DNA of 34,500 nt, from assembly GCA_012295275.1 (NCBI GenBank), contig CM022665.1, positions 48,411,564-48,446,063 on the forward strand, in the 5' to 3' direction. Position 1 is the first letter of the stretch. The number at the start of each line of letters is the position of its first letter. A program made the position numbers and the translations under genes. The notes under the pieces were generated by a model that saw only the letters and a list, made by a program, of their open reading frames with translations, had not been told where the DNA came from and did not search any database. Positions 20,000 to 29,957 of the stretch are shown here, piece after piece. Source of the stretch: Chrysomallon squamiferum. Its lineage: Eukaryota; Mollusca; Gastropoda; Neomphalida; Peltospiridae.

Positions 20000-20635
20000 A
20001 AAATCGACTGTTTTCAGTAACTCACCCAGTCACATTTCAACTTTTAAACCTGTTTAACAAGTTGTTATAACAAAAAAAAAAAAATTTTATTATATGCAAC
20101 TGAACACTGATTTGTATAGGAGTATCTGTGTACTAGTGAGTGTGTATGTACGAGTGACTCTGTGTGCATGCATGCATGCATGTGTGTGTCCCATGCATGA
20201 ATGAAGACAGAAGCTGTATAAAAATGTTTTTAGCAGCATTCTCACTGTTCTATTTTAATGTTTGTTATTAGGTTCCTACAGCAGACAGGTGTTTTGTCTT
20301 TCACTGGACAATTTATATTTAAATGATAAAACTCAGGGTGGGGAGGTTGATAATATTAATTACAACAGCTGCTGTGATATTTTTGTTGCTATTAAACTAT
20401 GCAGTGAAGAAAACGAGATGTGTTGTTTGTTTCTGCTAAACTCTTGTCTTGTTTGTATGTATGTGGTGACATCTGCTCGCTGTGTCACTTGTGCTGGGAT
20501 CGTTTTCAAGTTTTCTTTTGTGTTGCTGTCTTAAAGCTGTTGCCCGATCCACTCTGACTCTGAGCGAATTATTGACAAAACAACAGCTGATTAAGATAAT
20601 CTCCCTCAATCCTCACTCCATTGTCAGACTTTTCT
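20000..20635 (+). other. Intergenic, no gene seen
   Basis: Contains a short (CATG)n at 20166-20183 and AT-rich unique sequence. Open frames of 60-90 codons here show no recognisable domain or splice context. Confidence 0.5.
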
Positions 20636-21365
20636 CTCACCCAGATAATCCTAAACTGTGTAGTTTCTAATATCACCCAGATAAACCTAACTACATAGTT
20701 TCTAATATCACCCAGATAAACCTGTCTAGTTTCTAATATCACCCAGATAAACCTAAATGTCTAGTTTCTAATATCACCTAGTTAAACCTAACTGTCTAGT
20801 TTCTAATATCACCCAGTTAAACCTAACTGTCTAGTTTATAATATCGCTCAGATAAACCTAACTGTCTAGAAAAGTGAAAAGATTACTATACAGTTTTAGT
20901 TTCTAATATCACCCAGTTAAACCTGTCTAGTTTCAAATATCACTCAGATAAATCTAACTGTCTAGTTTCAAATATCACTCAGATAAATCTAACTGTCTTG
21001 TTTCTAATATCACTCAGATAAACCTGTCTAGTTTGTAATATCACTCAGATAAACTGAACGATCTAGTTTCAAATATCACTCAGATAAACCTAACTGTCTT
21101 GTTTCTAATATCATTCAGATAAACCTGTCTTGTTTCTAATATCACTCAGATAACCCTAACTGTCTAGTTTGTAATTTCACTCAGATAACCCTAACTGTCT
21201 AGTTTGTAATATCACCCAGATAAACCTAACTATCTAGTTTGTAATATCACTCAGATGAACCTAACTGTCTAGTTTGTAATATCACTCAGATGAACCTAAC
21301 TGTCTAGTTTGTAATATCACTCAGATAAACCTAACTGACTAGTTTGTAATATCACCCAGTTAAAC
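20636..21365. repeat. Minisatellite, unit about 36 bases (CTAATATCACCCAGATAAAC)
   Basis: About 20 copies of TCTAGTTTCTAATATCACYC followed by AGATAAACCTAACTG. Variants alternate TTTCTAAT, TTTGTAAT and TTTCAAAT in a way that suggests local block duplications. A short insertion occurs at about 20869-20898. Confidence 0.95.
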
Positions 21366-21965
21366 ATTGCTAACTTTCATATCACCATGTAAAACATTTA
21401 CTTTAAAAATGTTCTATTCATCCTATAAAAAAAGTATTATGTAAGTCTTTTTTAATCATCCAGTTAAAAGATTACTAAATAGTTTTGGTGTCATCCAGTT
21501 AAATTTTGCTATAGAAGTTTTCTGGTATCCTGTAAAAAACAAATTACTATGTACGTTTTCTATCACTTAGTTAAAACTTTACTACTGACTTTTCTTGTCA
21601 CTCATTAAACTTCACTATATAGTTTTTCTATCATCCTTTCAAAACTTTACTATCTAGTTTTTAATGTCACATAGATAATTTTTCTATCACCTTGTACAAT
21701 ATTTACTATGTCATTCTTCTGTCACCCACTTAAGACTTTGTTACCTACTTTTCTGGTCATGTTAAACTTTTGTTCCCTACTTTATTCTTATCACCCAGTT
21801 CAGACATCTACCTAGTTTTTCTATCACCTAGTTCAAAACTTTACTCTGTACCTCGAATCACCTAGTTTTTCTGTCACCTAATTTAAAACTTTATACACCT
21901 TGTATCTCCTAGTTAAACTTTGCTCTTTAATTTTTCTGTCACTCAGTGAATTCATCAAAAAATTC
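21366..21965. repeat. Decayed extension of the same minisatellite
   Basis: The phrase TATCAYCYAGTTAAAACTTT ACTA recurs every 35-60 bases but is increasingly diverged away from the homogeneous core at 20636-21365. Confidence 0.7.
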
Positions 21966-22139
21966 AACTGTCAAGTTTTAATGAAGTATTTAAAACAATT
22001 CAGATTTTTAAAATAAATATATTAATATATACAACTTATGTATTTAGCAGTCCAGCTCATAAATTTTAATTTTTTAAATTTTTTTTTAAATGTAATGTAT
22101 AGATTTTAATGTAGATTTGTGTAGTTTACATCAGTGTTT

Positions 22140-22740
22140 CAGAATCTCCTTTCCGCAGTATTACAATATCCTTGCTACAGTATCATAATATCCTGCCCTG
22201 TGTATCATAATATCCCTCCCTGTGTATCACACTATCCTTCTCAGAGTATCATAATATCCTTCCTGGATATCATCTTTCTAAGTATATTGTAATATTCTTT
22301 TAAGTGTTTTGTAATACCAATATACTGTATCCTTAATCTGTTGTAATACCCTTCCCTGTATACCATACTATCCTTCCCTGAATATCATAATATCCTAAGC
22401 CTACTGTAATATCCTTCCTCGTGTATCATAATATAACCTTATCAATATATTGATATATCCTTCCAGTATATATGATATCCTCAGATTGTTATAATATCCT
22501 TCCCTGTATATTACAATATATCTTTCCCTGTATATTACAGTATCCTTCTCTGTATATTACAATATCTTTCAATATAACATAATATCTTTCCCTGTATATT
22601 ACAATATCCTTCACTATAACGTAATATCCTTCCCTGTATATTACGATATCCTTCAATATATCGTAATATCCTTCAATGTACTGTAATATCCTTCCCATTG
22701 TGTCATGATATCCTTGCCCTGTTATATCAGTATCCTTCCC
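22140..22740. repeat. Minisatellite, unit about 21-24 bases (TAATATCCTTCCCTGTATAT)
   Basis: About 25 units of TATCATAATATCCTTCCCTG or ATTACAATATCCTTC. The best-preserved copies are at 22490-22700. Its open frame on the - strand is repeat translation. Confidence 0.93.
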
Positions 22741-22846
22741 ATCACCACATAATAGTCTTAGTATTCATCCCAGTAGAAAATAACATCCTGTGAGTGAGTT
22801 ACGTAACTGGAGAGAAGCTGTTGAGTGTGTTGTGGTAGTGGAGACC

Positions 22847-22887
22847 ATGGTGACATTGGCTGACATCGCAAGTAAAGAGTTGAACAG
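22847..22887 (+). CDS. Possible first coding exon (weak)
   Basis: The ATG at 22847 sits in a good context (GAGACCATGG) and encodes MVTLADIASKELN plus two bases, ending AACAG|GTACAG, a fair donor. It ends in phase 2, unlike the two candidate first exons farther down, so it would not simply share their downstream exon. The frame stays open upstream to a TAA at 22781-22783. I recognise no family. It could be chance. Confidence 0.22.
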
Positions 22888-22959
22888 GTACAGTGAACTC
22901 CGAGCACTGCGATAAATAACTCACTGAACTTAGAACTCTGACACTCACTTCTCTGTTAG

Positions 22960-23275
22960 GCTGTAGTAGTAGTAGTAGTAATTGTTCTTCTGGTGGTGTA
23001 GAGATAGTTGTAATTGCCAGTTGTTGTTGTTGTTGTAGTTATAGTGAACTAGAATGCTGATGATGATTTAAACGTCTGTATTAAGTAGTAATAGTAGTAG
23101 TAGTAATGATAGTAGTTGTAGTAGTAGTAACAGTAACAGTAACTGTGATAGTAGTAACAATACATTAGTAGAAATACTGGCAGCAGTAGTAGTATTAGTA
23201 GCAGTAAAGTAATAGTGGTGGTTGTAGTTGAATAGTAAAGGTAGTTGTAGTAGTAGTAGCAGTAGTAGTAATTAC
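22960..23275. repeat. Imperfect (TAG)n-rich stretch
   Basis: TAGTAGTAGTA runs with GTTGTTGTT and AACAGTAACAG variants over about 300 bases. Confidence 0.8.
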
Positions 23276-25430
23276 AACAAATAATAATGCAACCAAAAAA
23301 TTATAATAAACGTAGTAATAGGAACAATAATTCAATAATTTGGTATGTCACTTTAAAATAATTATATTTTTAAAATTAATTTCAAAAAAAAAAGTATCAC
23401 ATTTCATGACTGAGTAAGATTAATGTACTTATCATTAAATAATCAGTGGTTTTAACTGGGTTGCAATAGATGATTAACACAACGAGATAGACTAATCAAC
23501 GTGCAGTGGCTGGAACGGGAGATAACATAACAGAATTCTTTTTTAATATACTTTATACACAAACATAAAAAAAAATATATATCTTTAATAAAAAAATAAA
23601 AATAAAAAACCCAGAAAAACACGAATATTTTAAAATCTAAAAATACAGGTGTATTAATATGACATATACCAGCAGTGACATATAAAACGTATTACACCCA
23701 CACACTAACATGATGTAATATTCATCTAGTCGTAACACTGAAATGTACTTTATAAATTTTGTTTTAAATTTTAAAACGATAATCATTGTAAAATGTATTG
23801 ATTTAACCGTTTTAATCTTAGAAGAACGTATCACGCACACGCACACGCACACAACACAAACGCTCACAGACGTAATTAGTTGAAATAACAACTGTAGTAA
23901 CTGAAACTACACAACAAAACAGCTGTGATGTAAATAAAATAAAACCTCCATCAGTAGTGTAGGTAAAACTGCTTTTTACTTCACTGTGCATTGATTGTTG
24001 CTGTCCACACTTTAGATCGACCAACTACAACAACGTTTCTAGTATCGATTACGAGAACGTCGATACGCACACACACGAGAATGAACGCACCGCATGTTGA
24101 TGTTGAAGTATTTATTGACGTCGTGCAACAGATTGTATGCTGAAATAGCGTTGAAATGTCGATGTCGTATTTCTTATTTCACCAGCCGAACACTGAGAAT
24201 ATTGCTCTGTACATCTGTATAATAAATTGAACGTAACAGCTAAAACATTTTCTATTTAATTTTCGACAGTAGATATAAATCTATTACGTGTGTTGGTATA
24301 GCTACACACTGTACATTAATACATACATACAGTTCGTGAGAATTTGATCTTCTACATAAAATAACAACAATAAAAAAATCCAATACATTTTTAAAAAGGA
24401 TATCCGATTTAGAAACCCAATATTTTAAAACTGTTTGTGTGACGCAACAAGCCTGGAAATGGCCATTAAAAAAATAAATATTTAAAATAAAAATATCAAA
24501 CGTCATTTGTATTTCGATTACAAAATGACGTAATTCTGCCGCGGTATTTTCTTTGGATAACATTTTAATTACTATTTTTATCTGAAGCGGGATATGCGTG
24601 TATATGGAGGTCAGTGCGTATGTTAATGTCTGTGTATGTGTACAAATACGAATGTACGTTTCAAAATACACATATAATTAAAATTATAAAATCTTGTAAT
24701 GAACAATGATTAATATAGATTTACCTGAGACGTATTTCAGATTATTAAATCGTTTCATCTTGTAATAAATTATTTTTGTGGACTCATCATGAAAAACAAT
24801 AATTTGTTCCGCTTGCAAAATAGAAAATATCGATTGCAGTGAATAAATACATATTTGTCTCGATGTGTAACTGATTTTAAAAACAAACAACAGAATATAA
24901 AAAGAAGAATAAGATAAATAGATAATGAAATAAATAAATAAATAGATAATAAAATAAATAAATAAATAAATAATAACGAAAGAAAAATGGGGGAAAAAAA
25001 GGAAACAGAAGAAGAATCAGCTGCAGATACAAAATAATAATCACAAAAAGAAGAAGAAGAAAAAAAATGCTAGTTCAACGACGTCTCCTGTAATAAAATA
25101 TAACGTTGTGAAAGTGGATGTTGTTGTCGCAACTCACACTTCGTCGTACACACACACTTAAACCTTCAAACGTGGCTGCAATTGATTTTTTTTTTCACGT
25201 TTTCTGAAGTTTGCGTCAGACACCGTGAAATCTTTGACGTGTACGCTTACAGAGAAACCCTGCAACTTCTACAATTCTACATCGCGTCTGAGAGCTATCT
25301 GTTGTCTGTCTGTCTGTCTGTCTGTCACAGTTTATTCTAGACTCGTTCAGACGGGAATACAACTGACTCAGCAAGTTTTTTTTTTTTTTCGTCTTGTGAA
25401 AGAAAATAAAAGAAAACGGAAGAAAACAAA
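23276..25430 (+). other. Upstream region of the candidate gene, more CpG than surroundings
   Basis: No coding match on either strand. CpG dinucleotides are visibly commoner at 23820-24180 and 25070-25360 than in the DNAH1 introns. It contains TGACGTC at 24116-24122 (CRE-like) and (CTGT)n at about 25299-25326. A perfect TGACTCAGCA lies at 25364-25373, and TAAATAAATA runs near 24925-24975. Confidence 0.45.
25364..25373 (+). promoter_or_regulatory. CNC-small-Maf / antioxidant-type element
   Basis: TGACTCAGCA is a perfect match to the core bound by CNC bZIP-small Maf dimers and contains an AP-1 site. It lies 58 bases upstream of the ATG at 25431. Function is inferred from the motif only. Confidence 0.35.
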
Positions 25431-25502
25431 ATGATTGACCTTTCTGACATGGATTTGAATTTACTCACCTCACTCAGTGAAGAGTGGATGAATATCCAAC
25501 AG
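25431..25502 (+). CDS. Candidate first coding exon, acidic N-terminus
   Basis: ATG in a favourable AACAAAATGA context with an in-frame TAA at 25407-25409 upstream. It encodes MIDLSDMDLNLLTSLSEEW and MNIQQ (24 codons) and ends CAACAG|GTTTGT in phase 0. The mix of acidic and bulky hydrophobic residues resembles an activation domain. Codons are unlike the surrounding repeat DNA. I do not recognise the gene. It may be an alternative start of the same gene as the exon at 29856, which has the same phase and character. Confidence 0.45.
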
Positions 25503-25521
25503 GTTTGTTTCCATCTTTTTA

Positions 25522-25779
<258 letters not shown>

Positions 25780-26129
25780 GTCTCTTAATCTTTCTCTCTG
25801 TATCTATCAGGCTCTCTTCCATTCTCTCTCAGGTTCTCTCTCTCTCTCTGTCTCTGTGTCTCTCTATCGTTTTGGCTGTCTTTCTGTCTCTCTAATTCTT
25901 TCTCTCCACGCTATGAAAACGTATTTTCCTGTCATATACTGTTTATGCGGATATAAACATACTTTTTTGTGGTATGTGTCAAAGTGTGTATGTCGGAAAT
26001 TATGTGTGAGCGTGTTTGTGTGTGCGTGTAAATTGTAAGTATTAATCACGACAAACAATAATAGAAATAGAAATCAATAAATAAACAAACAAATCAATAA
26101 ATAAATAACCTAACGAAATGTGAAAGCCT

Positions 26130-26790
26130 GAAATAAACAGAATACTGATAAAAGCAAACAGTGCATGAGTAAAAATAGAAGTAAAATCTGTGTTCGAAAA
26201 TCCATATAATGTGAAAACGTGGTCGTCTGTACAATAATTCTTTCCAAATCCTGCTTTAACAACAAACAGTATATCGTTAGTTTTAAGATACGACTTCAGT
26301 CTGTTATTTAACACAGCAGTAAAGAGTTTTCCAAGATAATTAAGTAATGTAATAGGTCTGTAATTTTCTAGGACTTTTTTTTTTTTTTTTTTTTTAAATC
26401 AAATTTTAAAACTGTCTTGGTTATACCAAACTAACCATGAGACAGGGAAAATACTTTTTCAAACACTAAGTTATACATTTTGACCTCCGTATGTATCATA
26501 CGATGAACAGTTTGCTTAATGTAATTATTCATTAACTATAATTATTGTCTAGACACGAAGTTTCGTTGTTCTTGGTATTTTTAATAACTGTAAGTATTTC
26601 ATTTTCTAAAATAGGACTGCTTAGTAAACTGTTGCTTTCTAAATCTGTAGTAAAGTCTTCTTTTCGAGGATTATCATCACCGACAGTTTACGTCTGTGAA
26701 GTATTCCTACGCTTTTTCTAAACGAGGCAGATTACACCCGCACATTGTTCAGTTTTAAGAGTTTCCAAAAAACTCGTATTTGATAAGATC
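26130..26790 (-). mobile_element. Decayed non-LTR retrotransposon (LINE) reverse transcriptase fragment
   Basis: Reading the - strand, about 26366 down to 26230 encodes NYRPITLLNYLGKLFTAVLN followed by RLKSYLKTNDIL and AGF. This matches the RT block (E)NYRPIxLLxxLGKLFxxxLxxRL...QAGF of Jockey/CR1-like elements. Upstream on the same strand (26684-26540), DDNPRKEDF and PILENEILTVIKNTKNN resemble the preceding SPI-xEEI-xxIKxLKNxK block. Frameshifts and stops separate the blocks, and an A-run (T on the + strand at 26375-26395) lies where a Lys-rich stretch is expected. It is not active. Confidence 0.75.
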
Positions 26791-27300
26791 TGTAAGTTTC
26801 AGTTGTGTATTCCGGTTATGTCTTCCTAAGTGTGTTAATATTACATTACTATACTATTTACTGGCCTTTAGAAGTGTTTGTTTGATTCACTGTATTTTTA
26901 TTATTTTTGTTTTTCCGACTTCCTTATATTTTCTTCTGAGTAATCTGCATGACTTGTTTCCGCGTTTGCTATCTAAAACTGCTTCGTGTATAATAAAGAT
27001 AACTGGACAGATTTGAGTAGAAACATCGTGCTATAATATTAGAGAATTCAAGTCATAAGAAAAGGTTTAAAGAGATTTTCTGGCCATGTCGATGTGACCA
27101 AGCACGTCTCCAAAAATAGAATGCAGACAAAATATAAAATGCACTGAGATTTTAGTATCTGCATCTCTCTTGGATACCCCAGTTGTTATCCACACCAAAA
27201 TGTCCAAATATGCTTTATAAACACATGCACATGAACGAACAGACAAATACGCTCATATTGCTCATTACAAAATACTGACGGAAATCTTTGAATATATTAT
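26790..27300 (+). other. No gene seen; possibly more of the LINE
   Basis: Mid-complexity sequence next to the RT fragment. On the - strand FWKLLK-like coding remnants near 26750-26780 suggest that the element continues, but I cannot trace it to an end. Confidence 0.35.
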
Positions 27301-27314
27301 ATGCTTATATAAAT

Positions 27315-27855
27315 AAAACAAATACATCCACACACACATACACACGTGCATATATACACATACACAGATACAACCACATACATACATACACACATACGTA
27401 CATACACATTCACACACACACACACACACATACGTACATACACATTCACACACACATACATACAAACACACACACATACGTACATATACACATTCACACA
27501 CATACATACATACACACATACGTACATACACACACAGACATATACTCACACACACATACGTACATACACACATTCACATACATACACACACATATACTCA
27601 CACACATACATACACACATACATACATACACACATACATACATACATACACACACACATACACACATACGTATATCCACACACATACATACATACACACA
27701 TACACACATACATACATACATACCCACACACACATACACACATACGTACATCCACACACATACATACATACACACATACACACATACATACATACATACC
27801 CACACACACATACACACATACGTACATCCACACACATACATACATACACACATAC

Positions 27856-27902
<47 letters not shown>
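27315..27902. repeat. (CA)n/(CATA)n array with 76-base higher-order repeats
   Basis: Alternating ACACACA and CATACATA with TACGTA marks. The segment around TACG at 27667, 27743 and 27819 repeats exactly every 76 bases, three times, showing recent block duplication. All long Thr/His/Tyr or Val/Cys/Met frames here are repeat translation. Confidence 0.96.
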
Positions 27903-27906
<4 letters not shown>

Positions 27907-28320
27907 ATTCAACAATGCGTCGTAGTGTTCTTGTCAAATCCTAAAAAGCTTTGAGACGAATTGCTGACCCCAGGGTGAGCATTAGCACACCATGCACCAC
28001 AGCTTACAGATTACAAAGGGAACGTCAACGGGTGTTCTCAGGTCCCCCTCCCCCCGGGCGTTCTATCGTCGACGCCCTAGCAGACTGTCGCGGGGCTTTC
28101 CTTTGTTAATTCTTTTTTTTCTCGGTTTGATCTCACAACATTAAAAATTAATAAACAGATGCCCGATAATCTGACTGCACTCAGAGAAGTTTTACAATTT
28201 TTTAAAATTTTATTTTGTTACTTCAATGTTTTGCCATTAACATTGTGAAAAGTTCAAAAAAAATAAACGATAAAAATATGAGGTGGCGCCCTCTAGTTGC
28301 CGGAACGTTCAGCCTGTCCT
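27903..28320 (+). other. GC-richer unique island, function unknown
   Basis: Includes CCCCCTCCCCCCGGGCG at 28044-28060 and several CpGs. No protein match on either strand. A CTCF-like motif lies at 28286-28299. Confidence 0.4.
28286..28299 (-). promoter_or_regulatory. CTCF-like motif
   Basis: On the - strand CAACTAGAGGGCGC matches 13 of 14 positions of the conserved CTCF core as I remember it (CCASYAGRKGGCRS). It lies between DNAH1 and the candidate exon at 29856. Function is inferred. Confidence 0.35.
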
Positions 28321-28335
28321 CATACCAACAGTAAC

Positions 28336-28394
<59 letters not shown>

Positions 28395-28597
28395 AAGAGT
28401 AGTTGTAGTAGTAGTGGTAGCGATAGTAGTAATAGTAGTGTAGTAGTAAATAAATAAATGATGATGATGATGATGTTGATGACAACAATAATTAAAAAAT
28501 AAAGAAACAAATGAATAAATAAAATAATAATAGTAATAATAATAATAACAATAATAACTAAAGAAAAAATAAAGAAACAAACGAATAAATAATAATA

Positions 28598-28635
<38 letters not shown>

Positions 28636-28640
28636 ACAAC
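28336..28640. repeat. (AAT)n/(AAG)n/(TAG)n microsatellite cluster
   Basis: ATAATAATA, AAGAAGAAG, TAGTAGTGG and ATGATGATG runs in sequence, then GAATAAATAAAATAATAATA twice in slightly different forms (28511 and 28583). Confidence 0.93.
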
Positions 28641-28689
28641 AATAAAATGCTTCCGTAAATTATCGCGTCAAAATACTTTACATACAGAC

Positions 28690-29140
28690 GACACTAAACC
28701 TGTTAGCGGGTTTTAAGCTGGGCCCTGTAATCTGTATTAATTAAACATGGCGAAGTAGCACGTGCCCTTTGTGTTAATGCCACTAATAATTATCCATAAT
28801 AAAAATCTGCATTTACAATATCGGCCATATACAACCCTGAGAGCAGTAATAAAATTCAATTGTCAGCTTCTGTTTGAACACCGGGAGCCAGCATGCACGT
28901 GCCAACGTGTGTAACGAGATTTCCATCTCTTTCAGGCGCACCACACTGGCATTTTTCATTTATGGGAAATTGGAAATTTCCATTAAAATGATTTTATTTA
29001 TTACTTCCTCCAATTTGACTTTCATTGATGAAAGCCAACATACCCCCACTCATCATGTCACATTAATGATAATTTTATAAATCTATATACACAGCTGAAA
29101 ATAAAGAAAATGTTAAACTGAACTGATATGTTTGTATCAA

Positions 29141-29194
<54 letters not shown>

Positions 29195-29855
29195 TTTCGA
29201 GATATAGTGTCAAGTATTTTATTTTAAAAAAAATGTTTGAATATTTTTGATAATAATTTTAGAGTTAAAACTACGGCAATATTTTTGTTACTTACGACAC
29301 AGTATAAATATCATTGGTTTATTATTTATTTATTTATTTCAAAATAAAAAATTATAACTGTCATGACATAATGTCTGAACAGCCATGTGCTACTGTTTAT
29401 TATTCTAAAAATAGCTGAAGCCAGCACGTGATTGATCAGCAACAAACAGTCATTGCTGATTGGTTGAATTAAGTGGAACACAGACGTGGCTTTTGTATCT
29501 TGGTGCAATATTATTGCATATTCATGAACTATGTATTGTTTTGATTCCATTATATCAAAGTCCTGAAAGTAGTTAGAGTTGGGACCAAAGTATTTTTGTC
29601 TTTATTGAAACATTATTTTATTCGAGAATATCAATACTACAGCAGCTGGGCTTTCGACACAAAAGATTATTTCGTTCAAGTAGGCAGTTTATCTACAGCG
29701 CGGATGTATATTTCATTAGTGTGTAGTTCGGTTCGGCCTTACAATTTGTAGCCGAGGAAGAGAACGCACGGGTTTCGCGTACCTCTCAAGTTTTTAACGG
29801 ATTCGACCTATCCCTTAGGGTAGTATCCTAACGGATACCTCAAGGGACTCCGACC
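28690..29855 (+). promoter_or_regulatory. Putative promoter / upstream regulatory region of the exon at 29856
   Basis: Apart from a (TTA)n run at 29142-29192, this is complex, non-repetitive sequence, unlike most of the window. It holds CACGTG E-boxes at 28759, 28896 and 29425. It also holds an inverted CCAAT box (ATTGG) at 29459-29463, an ACGTGGC at 29484-29490, and homeodomain-type TAATTA and TAATAATTA cores near 28737-28795. The likely 5' UTR (from about 29690) contains a short upstream reading frame at 29704-29751 and a hairpin at 29823-29838. The transcription start is not known. Confidence 0.4.
29704..29751 (+). CDS. Possible upstream open reading frame
   Basis: The ATG at 29704 opens MYISLVCSSVRPYNL and stops at TAG (29749-29751), 104 bases before the main ATG. 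It matters only if transcription starts upstream of it. Confidence 0.25.
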   Translation: MYISLVCSSVRPYNL

Positions 29856-29957
29856 ATGGACCTTCTCTACGGAAGTGATGAAAAGTTTGGCGACTTGGAC
29901 GATACAGACATGTCAGGACTGTTAGAAAGTGATGTTTTTCCGACCAGCGCAAACATG
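29856..29957 (+). CDS. Candidate first coding exon, acidic N-terminus of an unidentified protein
   Basis: ATG in a strong context (CGACCATGG), first in frame after TAA at 29829-29831. It encodes MDLLYGSDEKFGDLDDTDMS and GLLESDVFPTSANM (34 codons). It ends ATG|GTAGGT, a strong donor, in phase 0. The high Asp/Glu content with Leu and Phe suggests a transcription activation domain. The codons and CpG content differ from the repeat background. The rest of the gene should lie beyond 34500. The family is not recognised. Confidence 0.55.

Noticed and set aside
20262-20670. Overlapping + strand frames of 60-90 codons
   Set aside because: No domain is recognisable, and the second frame runs into the satellite.
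20636-21365. CRISPR-like regular repeats
   Set aside because: Units abut directly with no unique spacers, and the window is animal DNA.
22799-22806. TTACGTAA, a perfect PAR-bZIP site
   Set aside because: A single 8-base match is expected by chance in a window of this size. It is mentioned only as context for the weak exon at 22847.
24252-24671. 139-codon open frame on the - strand
   Set aside because: Its composition looks random, I recognise no domain, and no splice or start context singles it out.
27265-27954. Thr-His and Val-Cys open frames up to 218 codons
   Set aside because: They come from the CA/CATA array. All frames on both strands stay open because the repeat lacks stop codons.
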